From positions 1-26,059 of the forward strand of contig JBKPRA010000031.1 of assembly GCA_046734335.1 (NCBI GenBank): a stretch of DNA of 26,059 bases. The letters are read 5' to 3'. The position numbers were made by a program, and so were the translations under genes. A model generated the notes under the pieces. The model was not told the origin of the DNA and made no database searches. It was given only the letters and a program-made list of their open reading frames with translations. The stretch is from DATBLE01 sp046734335. GTDB lineage: Bacteria > Actinomycetota > Thermoleophilia > Gaiellales > Gaiellaceae. The number at the start of each line of letters is the position of its first letter. Positions within the stretch are counted from its first letter, which is position 1. This document shows positions 1 through 5,736 of this stretch, one piece after another.

Positions 1-3
1 TGA

Positions 4-221
4 TCTCTCCACCGGGAAGGGCCTCAGAGCACCCGACCGACCAAACGTCGCCTGCAAGAGTTGAAGAAGCACCCTGACGGCTACCCCCTCGGCGCGCCCG
101 AGACTAGCGCAACCCCCGCGCCCTGGGAAGTGACCCCTGGAAGCAGTTCGCCAAGCACCTGATGCCGGGGCTGGACTCCGAAGCTAGGCGCGAGGTCGCT
201 GTCGCTGACCACCCGGTGTAG
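4..221 (+). pseudogene. Possible decayed or frameshifted gene remnant, unidentified
   Basis: I do not recognise this. A reading frame open from base 4 runs through basic, helix-like sequence (RRLQELKKHPDGYPLG) to about base 135. It would then continue sensibly only after a shift in a run of four C bases (134-137), into a frame that reads WKQFAKHLMPGLDSEARREV and stops at 219-221. The joined product would be about 70 residues with no start inside the window. It could be the 3' end of a gene starting upstream, either truly broken or carrying a homopolymer error. It could also be chance coding-like sequence. Confidence 0.25.
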
Positions 222-457
222 CAGCGAGCAACGAATGCCGACGGCCTTCGTCGCCACGGACGGGTTTCACTCGTCCCGACGATGAAGGCGGCTGGCTGGA
301 GGAGGGCAGCGGCAAGACCGCCCGAGCCGCTTCAATCTCCCGCTCACCCGCGTCACGGTCGCCGAAGGCGGATCCCTCGTGGCGGCCGACTGACCGCCGG
401 CCCTCTTGAGCCGGTGGCTGCTGCGCGCTGGGTGCTTGGCCGTGGGAGGCTCTATGC
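222..457. other. Gap with no supported gene
   Basis: Open frames on both strands here are long only because of the high GC content. Their products are Arg/Pro/Ser-rich and match no family I know. No promoter, repeat or RNA gene was seen. Confidence 0.5.
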
Positions 458-730
458 CTACTTGGTGTTCGTCTTGCCTGGCCAGACGCCCGTTAGTCGC
501 TCGAAGCCGGTTGCGCCGGCTCGGTCGATCAGCGCCTTGACTGCGCCGAACACGGCGCCTTGGATGATTGCTGCCGTGACCACTTCGCGCCATGTCCTGT
601 CCTGGTCTTTGGCGCTGGGTGCTTTGCGGTCGTCAGCCACCGTACGCCAGACCCGCTTGAACAGGGCCCCCGCGAGAACGCCCCCGAGCACGCTCACGAC
701 TAACCCGAACGGCTTGTAGAGGAGCTTCAT
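458..730 (-). CDS. DUF4235 family small membrane protein
   Basis: This 90-residue protein matches the DUF4235 family, common in actinobacteria and of unknown function. The family layout is visible. The N-terminus MKLLYKPFG leads into a first hydrophobic, Gly-rich helix (about residues 8-25). A charged central stretch with the conserved WREV follows (about 48-51), then a second hydrophobic segment (about 52-67) and the diagnostic C-terminal block with FERLTGVWPG (about 76-85). It is probably an integral membrane protein with two helices. The length is normal for the family. The ATG at 728-730 gives the usual family N-terminus, although no strong ribosome site precedes it. It stands alone on this strand with a long 5' region that contains a potential RNA fold. 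Confidence 0.85.
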   Translation of the reverse strand: MKLLYKPFGLVVSVLGGVLAGALFKRVWRTVADDRKAPSAKDQDRTWREVVTAAIIQGAVFGAVKALIDRAGATGFERLTGVWPGKTNTK

Positions 731-1179
731 TGTTCTTGACTTCCCAACATGGCCTGAAGCGAACCGTCGGGGCTAGACCCGTGCAGTACTCGTGCGTGTT
801 GCTTCCAGTTCTGATCGACCTGGCGAGGCTATAGAGGCGGGTGCCCGGATCGCCTGTCCGGGCGAAGGGAGAGAGTTGCCCTGACGGCACGGCAGACACC
901 CGCCGGCGCGCCAGAGTAGCGGCGCCATTCGACGATCGCGTCAGGAACGTGACTAGGACGAGAGCGGCCCTACCGTTCCGTACGAGCGTTTCCTCGCGAT
1001 GCCGGGCCGCTCACGAAGCTGCTCGCCGACGCTGGACCTGACTAGCCGCTCTCTCAGCCATGGCCGCGAGCATCCCGTATGGCTCGTCATGAGACGGCCC
1101 GCGGAGGGTTGGTCGGCTGTCACGGCTGCACATACGGGCGCTCGGTTGCTTAGGCTTCGGCTTTCCGATTGGAGGCGAC
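731..1179. other. 450-base intergenic region, one possible RNA fold, no gene
   Basis: This region separates the divergently transcribed DUF4235 gene and the ABM-like gene. I see no coding sequence that resembles a protein family. The one structured element is the paired segment at 836-904, listed separately. No confident -35/-10 pair was found. Confidence 0.5.
836..904 (+). other. Potential three-way-junction RNA or DNA fold
   Basis: Bases 836-843 (GGCGGGTG) are exactly complementary to 897-904 (CACCCGCC). Inside this 8-bp closing stem are a hairpin with CCCGGA (844-849) paired to TCCGGG (857-862) over a 7-base loop, and a weaker one with TGCC (877-880) paired to GGCA (886-889). This is the outline of a small three-way junction. 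It matches no riboswitch consensus I could recall. It could be read on either strand: as a leader of the DUF4235 gene on the minus strand or far upstream of the 1180 gene on the plus strand. In such GC-rich DNA chance pairing is a serious alternative. Confidence 0.25.
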
Positions 1180-1446
1180 GTGCACGCAGTAGTGGTCAAG
1201 GTCACCATCAACGACCGCGAAGCAGCCGAGAAGAGACTGCGAGAAGAGACCCTTCCGCGCGTCTCGCAGCTTCCGGGCGTCGTAGCGGGGTATTGGACTC
1301 GCTCTGACGGCCCAGACGGTTTGTCTATGGTCGTGTTCGAGTCAGAGGACGCTGCGCGGGCTGCGGCGGATCAAGTGCCGCAGATGGTTTCTGAGTCGGT
1401 CACTCTCGAAAGTGTCGAGGTTCGCGAAGTAGTGGCGAACGTTTAA
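1180..1446 (+). CDS. ABM-like dimeric alpha-beta-barrel small protein
   Basis: An 88-residue protein with the beta-alpha-beta layout of the dimeric alpha-beta barrel (antibiotic biosynthesis monooxygenase-like) superfamily. A first strand (VVVKVTIN) is followed by a helix (about 12-22), then PGVVAGYWTR and a strand (LSMVVFESED, about 48-57). The second helix and a final strand (ESVEVREVV) complete the repeat. No catalytic residues can be assigned, and many members of this small-protein group have no known activity. The GTG at 1180 is chosen because GGAGGCGAC lies just upstream and the first strand begins at once. Its stop overlaps the stop of the converging STAS gene by four bases. Confidence 0.75.
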   Translation: MHAVVVKVTINDREAAEKRLREETLPRVSQLPGVVAGYWTRSDGPDGLSMVVFESEDAARAAADQVPQMVSESVTLESVEVREVVANV

Positions 1447-1862
1447 GCAGGCACCACACCCCTCCTCCGCATAGGAGTCCCCGAGCCGACGTGCTCGAGG
1501 GCAGCATCGACGGTGGCGACCCTGTTGAGCACTCCAAGGACGCCGCAGATCTCAAGGGTATGTTCGATGTTCGGTGCGTCTCCGTTGAGCACGAGTCTGA
1601 AGTCGCAGCGTTTGTCGTCGGCTTCTCGCTTCATCCTTATGAGGCAGTGGATGGTGCTGGAGTCGATGAACTGAACGGTAGAAAGGTCGACCACGAGCTG
1701 GGAGCAGGTGAGGAGCGCGTTGCCCAGGGCCTGGTCGAGCTGCGGCACGGATGCCATGTCGTGCTCTCCCTCGAGTGTGACTACGGCGACAGTGGGCCGC
1801 CGCCAGGTGGTCGCGACGATCGGCGTCGTCTTCTGGGGATCGACTTCGACGAGACCGGACAT
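1443..1862 (-). CDS. STAS-domain anti-sigma factor antagonist
   Basis: This 139-residue protein is a single STAS domain of the SpoIIAA/RsbV type, the class that frees a sigma factor by binding its anti-sigma kinase when unphosphorylated. Visible features are the N-terminal strand VAVVTLEGEHD (about 25-35), the strand VVDLSTVQFID (57-67) and the phospho-site loop IDSST, with Ser68 at the usual phosphorylated position. The C-terminal helix LGVLNRV lies around 109-115. The start is well supported by GGGAGGA upstream on this strand. No cognate kinase or sigma factor lies in the window, so it probably acts on partners elsewhere. It is divergent from the winged-helix gene across about 80 bp. A basic tail (MRRRG) follows the domain. 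Confidence 0.88.
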   Translation of the reverse strand: MSGLVEVDPQKTTPIVATTWRRPTVAVVTLEGEHDMASVPQLDQALGNALLTCSQLVVDLSTVQFIDSSTIHCLIRMKREADDKRCDFRLVLNGDAPNIEHTLEICGVLGVLNRVATVDAALEHVGSGTPMRRRGVVPA

Positions 1863-1942
1863 TTTTTGTATCCTCCCTGGTGAATCGCGGTTGGCTTGAC
1901 CCGAATCTCGATGCGCGCAAATTAATACAAGACAAGGAAGTC
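1863..1942. promoter_or_regulatory. Divergent promoter region of STAS and winged-helix genes
   Basis: This short spacer contains the window's most AT-rich patch (1919-1930, AAATTAATACAA) and a TTGACC at 1896-1901 on the plus strand. The spacing from TTGACC to the best -10-like sequence is either 17 (AAATTA) or 21 (TAATAC), so the exact promoter is unsure. The ribosome sites of both genes lie at its ends. Confidence 0.4.
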
Positions 1943-2260
1943 ATGTCAAGTACTGAAGGTGGGCACAGCTGGACGTTCCTCTCAAACCACGCGCAGGTGC
2001 TCCTTTGCATCGCTCGAGATCGAGACATGCGACTCCGGGACATCGCCCAGTCGGTCGGAATCACTGAACGAGCGGCTCAGCGCATCGTCGCCGACCTCGT
2101 CGAGGCGGGCTATATCGATCGCGAGAGGGTCGGCCGTCGCAGCCACTATCGACTGAACGGCGAAGTCAGGATGAGGCACGTCGCCCAAGCTGACTACGAG
2201 ATCAACGAGCTGCTGACCGCCTTTCAACTGCCCCCAGAGAGTTCTGGCGACAGCCAGTGA
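1943..2260 (+). CDS. Winged helix-turn-helix transcriptional regulator, MarR-like
   Basis: A 105-residue DNA-binding protein. The sequence begins WTFLSNHAQVLLCIARD (10-26), followed by a helix-turn-helix (LRDIAQSVGITERAAQRIVADLVEAGYI, 31-58) and the wing (RERVGRRSHYRLN, 60-72). This small type is widespread in actinobacteria. It has a winged helix and a short C-terminal helix, but no obvious ligand domain. I chose the ATG at 1943 because AAGGAAG stands 2-8 bases before it and the protein then begins as its relatives do. An upstream ATG at 1880 would add an unlikely tail. It is divergent from the STAS gene and may regulate the shared intergenic region, but this is inferred from arrangement only. 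Confidence 0.85.
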   Translation: MSSTEGGHSWTFLSNHAQVLLCIARDRDMRLRDIAQSVGITERAAQRIVADLVEAGYIDRERVGRRSHYRLNGEVRMRHVAQADYEINELLTAFQLPPESSGDSQ

Positions 2261-2581
2261 CGGAGGACCGACCCCCTTCGCCGGCCGCTACGCGTCAAGC
2301 GGTTTCAAAGCTGGAACCGCGGTAACAAACGGGCAGTTCCGCCAAGAGGGCCATTAAGGGCATACGGGGCTGGCGGCCTCGGCAAGGAGCGGGACGGGCG
2401 CGATGCGGCTGCGTTCCGTCCCGCGGCCCACTGTCCGTGGCGTGGGAGGTCGAACTCTCGCCGGCCGGACAAACTGCTTTCCCGCGATTGTCGGGCAGTG
2501 ATGACGCTACGCGGTGACCCGCCCGCTGCCTGGTCGCTCTTTCGGCCAATGGCGTCGGCTGGCTGGCTGCCCTCGCGCAGC
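2261..2581. other. 320-base gap, nothing recognised
   Basis: This stretch lies between the converging winged-helix and HD-domain genes. Open frames on both strands translate to Arg/Ala/Ser-rich sequence without family resemblance. No strong hairpin with a T run, repeat or RNA gene was seen. Confidence 0.5.
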
Positions 2582-3070
2582 CTAGGGCCGTGTGCGGCGT
2601 GGGGAGACGAAGACACCGATGAGGCTCGCAGGGCGGTGGCGCAGCTCGTCGAGAACCGCCGAGCCGATTGGGCGCCAGAGCCCGTCTCGCGGGACCTCGC
2701 GGAACAGTTCACGTAGCCAGCGGCGGTCAAGGCCGAAGTTCACGAGCCCCGCGGTGACGTCGACGAGATCCGATTGACGCACGAGCTCGACCTCGAGCCC
2801 CATTGCCAGCCGCGAGCGCGGCGCGTGGTGCTGCTCGCAGGCATCCATGCAGCGTTGCAACCTCTCGGGCGGCCAGCCGTAGGGCTTCAGTACTCGGGCG
2901 GCCAGGCGCGCGCCCTCCGTCACGTATGGGTCGCGGCTCACCGTGAACAGACCGAGATCGTGCAACCAGCAGGCACACAGCAGCAACTCGCGATCGAAGG
3001 GCCGGTCGCCGGCAAGCCGCTCGGCGGCGGGTGGGGGGATGATGGGACAGGCGTTCCCGAACATGATCAC
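2582..3070 (-). CDS. HD-domain protein, N-terminally short
   Basis: The 162-residue product carries an HD-type metal-dependent phosphohydrolase fold. The diagnostic WLHDLGLF places His37-Asp38. QHH at 80-82 lies in the next metal-binding helix, and RQSDLVDVTAG (98-108) provides the distal Asp101. The middle segment SRDPYVTEGARLA is typical of small HD proteins related to cyanamide hydratase-like enzymes. The helix that normally supplies the first metal His is not intact. The frame can be extended only 14 codons beyond the GTG at 3070, to a TAG at 3110-3112, and that stretch reads TTAADRVIMFG where relatives have a His before the RV. The gene may be N-terminally truncated, or an HD variant without this ligand. 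Substrate unknown. Confidence 0.7.
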   Translation of the reverse strand: MIMFGNACPIIPPPAAERLAGDRPFDRELLLCACWLHDLGLFTVSRDPYVTEGARLAARVLKPYGWPPERLQRCMDACEQHHAPRSRLAMGLEVELVRQSDLVDVTAGLVNFGLDRRWLRELFREVPRDGLWRPIGSAVLDELRHRPASLIGVFVSPRRTRP

Positions 3071-3161
3071 CCGGTCGGCGGCGGTGGTCGCCCCCGGGTT
3101 GATAGCGGGCTACCCTCTGCGCGACGACTCCTGCCCCGCTCCGTTCCGTCCGTCGACCCGG

Positions 3162-3428
3162 CTAGCGGCGAGCGGAGTTGCGGGCTGCCCTCGACCCCGT
3201 GGCCCGTCGGGTGGTCGCCCCACCTCGCGATGGATGGCTGTGAGGACCGTCCCGCCGAGCTGGCGTCCGCTTGCGCCATGGACGCCATGGACCGTCACTG
3301 GGCTCGACGGTCTGCCGAACTGCCCACAGCACCACGAACAGGAGCCAGAGGAACGCAATCGGGAACAGGACCACCTTGGCAGCGTAGCCCGCGGGAACGC
3401 GTGGTGGGAATCCGCGAGGCAGGCTCAT
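3162..3428 (-). CDS. Small single-pass membrane protein with basic tail
   Basis: I do not recognise a named family. The 88-residue protein has one clear membrane segment (about residues 16-37, KVVLFPIAFLWLLFVVLWAV), preceded by a short Pro/Arg-rich N-terminus. It is followed by a Trp-rich patch (DGPWRPWRKR, 45-54) and a strongly basic, Ser/Gly-rich tail, probably cytoplasmic by the positive-inside rule. The ATG at 3428 is chosen over an upstream one because AGGAGG sits six bases before it. It lies between the secreted-peptide gene and the HD gene on the same strand and probably shares their transcript. Confidence 0.6.
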   Translation of the reverse strand: MSLPRGFPPRVPAGYAAKVVLFPIAFLWLLFVVLWAVRQTVEPSDGPWRPWRKRTPARRDGPHSHPSRGGATTRRATGSRAARNSARR

Positions 3429-3486
3429 CACGGGCCTCCTGCCGGACTGAGGCTCGTCCGCAGCAGTCGGAGCTGCGGTCACCCTC

Positions 3487-3654
3487 CTAGGAGTGCACGC
3501 AACCGGGCGGGTACCAGGTCGTGACCGGCTCCTCGCCGTAGACGACCGACGACGTGGCGCTCGTGCACGTCGGCATGGGTGGCGCGCTGTGTGACGAGGC
3601 GGACGAAGTCACGCACGCCAACAACACCAGCACGGTCAGCAACACGAGTTTCAC
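3487..3654 (-). CDS. Tiny secreted or lipid-anchored protein, 55 residues
   Basis: This short gene reads MKLVLLTVLVLLACVTSSAS, then a mature part with three cysteines in all (14, 30 and 52) and an ending rich in Tyr, Pro and Thr (VTTWYPPGCVHS). The first 13 residues form a very short hydrophobic export signal. LLAC at 11-14 is a marginal lipobox, so it could be a lipoprotein or be cleaved further on. The GTG start at 3654 is supported by a strong purine-rich site (AAAAGGGG) five bases upstream, and a SigB-like promoter lies farther up. It opens the three-gene minus-strand unit. No function can be assigned. Confidence 0.6.
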   Translation of the reverse strand: MKLVLLTVLVLLACVTSSASSHSAPPMPTCTSATSSVVYGEEPVTTWYPPGCVHS

Positions 3655-3702
3655 GCGAACCCCTTTTCTCCCCGGCCGGCCTTCGGCGGCGTCCCTCTCG
3701 TC

Positions 3703-3727
3703 ATACCCATCTAGACGCGGAACGAAC
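3703..3727 (-). promoter_or_regulatory. SigB-like stress promoter candidate
   Basis: On the minus strand, GTTC (3724-3727) and GGGTAT (3703-3708) are separated by 15 bases. This matches the GTTT-N14/15-GGGTAT pattern of SigB/SigF-type general-stress promoters with one mismatch. The -10 lies about 48 bases upstream of the GTG of the tiny secreted-protein gene, in the right orientation. Confidence 0.45.
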
Positions 3728-3816
3728 GCGTCTCTTTCCCGCGCGACCCGGGCGCCGAGGTTCGACTCCTGCGCCGCTCAGTCGCGCTCCCCCTGCGTCG
3801 CTGTGACAATGGTCGC

Positions 3817-4479
3817 GTGCCGGATCACATTCCACCCGGCGACGACTGGCAGTTGGACGACGTCGACTGGTCCGAGCGTGCTCAAAGGCCGAGCTCGCAG
3901 CCCGGTGCCGAAGAGCCGCCCGCGCGGCAGCGAAGCGGCCTGATCCCGGGAGCCGACCGGGACGAAAGCGGCCAGCCGTCTTCGTCGCCTCCCGGGCGAC
4001 ACGCCGACATCCGGCGACGGCGGATCGCCGCGCTCGCCGCCCTGGGCGTGCTCTTGGGCTGCGCGGTCGTCATCCCGCTCGTCGTCTTCGGCGGGGGCGG
4101 GAACAGCGCCGAGCAGACGACGACGCCGGCGACCACGATTCCGGCGACCACGACCGCTCCGACGACGACTCAGGAGCGTTCGACGACCACGACCACCACG
4201 ACGCCGACGACGACCAGCGCGGCGTTGCGCGTAACCCTGCCGGCGGGCGCGACGAGGCTCGAGCGTGGTGACAGCGGTGCGGAGGTCACGCAGCTCCAGA
4301 AGGGTCTGGTGGCGCTCGGGTTCTCTGCGGGCCAGCCCGACGGCAAATTCGGTGCGACCACCGAGGCGGCGGTGGTCGACTTCCAGCAGTCGAACAACCT
4401 TGCGCCCGACGGCATCGTCGGCAGCGACACCGTCCGCCTGCTGAACGCTGCGCTCGCCAAGGAGGGCGCCGGCGGGTAA
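3817..4479 (+). CDS. Membrane-anchored peptidoglycan-binding domain protein
   Basis: A 220-residue protein with a clear domain order. A hydrophilic, probably cytoplasmic N-terminus (1-66) is followed by RRRR and one membrane helix (about 69-92). A Thr/Pro-rich linker follows (about 100-134), typical of an extended cell-wall-spanning stretch. A peptidoglycan-binding type 1 domain ends the protein (about 146-213), with LERGDSGAEVTQLQKGL, DGKFGATTEAAVVDFQ and PDGIVGSDT. No hydrolase domain is attached, so it probably tethers or senses the cell wall. The GTG at 3817 is the earliest sensible start, though no strong ribosome site is seen. It ends 117 bases before the borosin precursor; that gap carries its own promoter, so the two are probably separate units. 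Confidence 0.85.
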   Translation: MPDHIPPGDDWQLDDVDWSERAQRPSSQPGAEEPPARQRSGLIPGADRDESGQPSSSPPGRHADIRRRRIAALAALGVLLGCAVVIPLVVFGGGGNSAEQTTTPATTIPATTTAPTTTQERSTTTTTTTPTTTSAALRVTLPAGATRLERGDSGAEVTQLQKGLVALGFSAGQPDGKFGATTEAAVVDFQQSNNLAPDGIVGSDTVRLLNAALAKEGAGG

Positions 4480-4533
4480 CAGATCTCGGGCAACCGGTGG
4501 CGACACCCAGCTTCGTCACTGGAAATCGTCTCG

Positions 4534-4562
4534 TTGACACCGCCGCGGGCCGCACATATCGT
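4534..4562 (+). promoter_or_regulatory. Promoter of the borosin-like operon
   Basis: TTGACA at 4534-4539 is a perfect vegetative -35 element. TATCGT at 4557-4562 follows at 17 bases as the -10. Transcription would start near 4569, leaving a short leader with GAGGAGG at 4586-4592, five bases before the ATG of the precursor gene. Confidence 0.6.
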
Positions 4563-4596
4563 CGCCGCGTCACAACCTTCCGATCGAGGAGGCTTC

Positions 4597-4911
4597 ATGA
4601 CCGCGGTGGCTCCCGAACCTCGCCTGTCCGACTTCTTTCTTCGGCTGGCCGACGACCCGTCGCTGCTCGAACGGTACGAGCGCGATCCGGAGGCGGCGCT
4701 CGCCGCCGCCGGGATGACCCACGCGCAGATCGACGCCGTCGTCCGTGGCGGATCCGACGCGGTGCGCTCTGCCCTGGAAACCGAACTGGCCGCCGAGCCG
4801 GCGCTTCGACGGCTGGTCACGGCGCCGCGGATGATGACCCAGGGAGACGGTGGCCCGGACGACGACGATGACGACGGCGATGACGACGGCGACGAGCCGG
4901 ACGACGGGTAG
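4597..4911 (+). CDS. Putative split-borosin RiPP precursor peptide
   Basis: This 104-residue peptide begins with a compact helical domain: RLSDFFLRLADDPSLLERY (9-27), DPEAALAAAGMTHAQIDAVV (30-49) and GGSDAVRSAL (51-60). This closely resembles the leader (borosin-binding domain) of the split borosin precursor SonA of Shewanella, as I remember it: LSDFF, then a DPEA-like turn, a GLT.EQI.AV helix and a G-D motif. After it come helix ELAAEPALRRL (63-73), a short VTAPRMMTQGDGG stretch (74-86) and an Asp/Gly-rich tail (87-104). The methylated core is probably near residues 72-84, but this is inference. The start is fixed by GAGGAGG five bases upstream. The methyltransferase begins 18 bases downstream. 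Another reading is a Nif11-like leader or an unrelated acidic protein, but the neighbour argues for borosin. Confidence 0.8.
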   Translation: MTAVAPEPRLSDFFLRLADDPSLLERYERDPEAALAAAGMTHAQIDAVVRGGSDAVRSALETELAAEPALRRLVTAPRMMTQGDGGPDDDDDDGDDDGDEPDDG

Positions 4912-4929
4912 CGCCCGCGAGGCGTAAGC

Positions 4930-5736
4930 GTGCCCGAGGCTCCGGCGGGCCGTCGTGTCCGCCGCGGGTCCCTGACCGTCGTCGGCACAGGCATCGACGC
5001 CGTCTCGCAGCTGACACCCGCAGCACGCGGGGCGATCGAGGATGCCGATGAAGTGTTCTACCTGCTCGCGGACCCGGTGGCCGCGCGCCGCGTCGAGTCA
5101 CTGAACCCCCGCGCAAGCTCTCTCGACCACCTTTACGGCCCGACAAAGCCGCGGCGCGACACATACGCGGAAGTCGTCGAGACGATCGTGCAGGCCGTAC
5201 TCGCAGACGTACGTGTTTGTGCCGTCCTCTACGGACACCCAGGTGCCTTCGCGCTCTCGGGGCACGAAGCCATGGAGCGTGTTCGCGCAGCCGGTCTGCC
5301 GGCGCGGATGCTTCCGGCTGTGTCCGCGCTCGACTGCCTGATGGCGGATCTCGGCATCGACCCCGCAACATCGGGGCTGCAGACATACGAGGCGACGTAT
5401 TTCTTCGTCCGGCGGCCGCCGGTCGATCCGCATGCAGCTCTGGTGCTGCTCCAGGTGGGCATGCTGGGCGAGACGGGTGGGGCTGCCACCGACGCGGTGG
5501 CGTCTCGGTTCCGCCACCTCCTCGACCGCCTGGTGGAGCTCTACGGCCCGGATCGCGAGGCAGTCCTTTACGAAGCCTCTCCATACCCGGGCACGGCTCA
5601 TTCCGTCGACCGGTTCGAGCTCGGAGACGCCGAGGATCGTTCGCCGTCCGTGATGTCGACGCTCTGTGTGCCCGGAGCCGGCCGGCCTCCCGTAGACCCC
5701 GAGGCGCGGCAGGCGCTCGAGCTCAGCGGAGGCTGA
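4930..5736 (+). CDS. Borosin-type peptide backbone alpha-N-methyltransferase
   Basis: A 268-residue protein of the tetrapyrrole-methylase (SAM/TP methylase) fold. It resembles the catalytic domain of the fungal borosin enzyme OphMA and bacterial SonM rather than cobalamin or siroheme enzymes. Key blocks are GSLTVVGTGID (13-23), VFYLLADPVA (42-51), LYG..KPRRDTY (68-79), VLYGHPGAFALS (99-110), ARMLPAVSALDCLMADLGIDP (125-145), TYEAT (152-156) and LLQVGMLG (173-180). Tyr69, Arg75 and Tyr79 align with residues I recall as catalytic in OphMA (Tyr66, Arg72, Tyr76). The expected reaction is iterative SAM-dependent methylation of backbone amides in the partner peptide. The enzyme is separate from its substrate, hence 'split'. 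GAGG precedes the GTG start. Its last 14 bases overlap the converging cyclase-like gene. Confidence 0.9.
   Translation: MPEAPAGRRVRRGSLTVVGTGIDAVSQLTPAARGAIEDADEVFYLLADPVAARRVESLNPRASSLDHLYGPTKPRRDTYAEVVETIVQAVLADVRVCAVLYGHPGAFALSGHEAMERVRAAGLPARMLPAVSALDCLMADLGIDPATSGLQTYEATYFFVRRPPVDPHAALVLLQVGMLGETGGAATDAVASRFRHLLDRLVELYGPDREAVLYEASPYPGTAHSVDRFELGDAEDRSPSVMSTLCVPGAGRPPVDPEARQALELSGG

Noticed and set aside
841..904. Glycine, TPP or c-di-AMP riboswitch
   Set aside because: The conserved cores of these classes as I remember them are not present; only generic GC-rich stems are.
3745..3775. tRNA T-arm-like sequence (AGGTTCGACTCCT), possible attachment-site remnant
   Set aside because: Two of the five T-stem pairs are mismatched and there is no anticodon or D arm upstream, so it is not a tRNA and no integrase gene is present.
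4120..4220. Repeat array in the ACG/ACC-rich stretch
   Set aside because: It encodes the Thr-rich linker of the peptidoglycan-binding protein in frame.
4855..4908. Repeated GAC/GAT/GGC triplets seen as a DNA repeat element
   Set aside because: They are the in-frame codons of the acidic tail of the precursor and need no separate repeat annotation.
4930..5736. Reading the methyltransferase as a cobalamin or siroheme biosynthesis enzyme
   Set aside because: No other tetrapyrrole gene is near, and the specific blocks (LYG..K.RRDTY, SALDCL, TYEAT) match borosin enzymes better; the partner peptide is adjacent.
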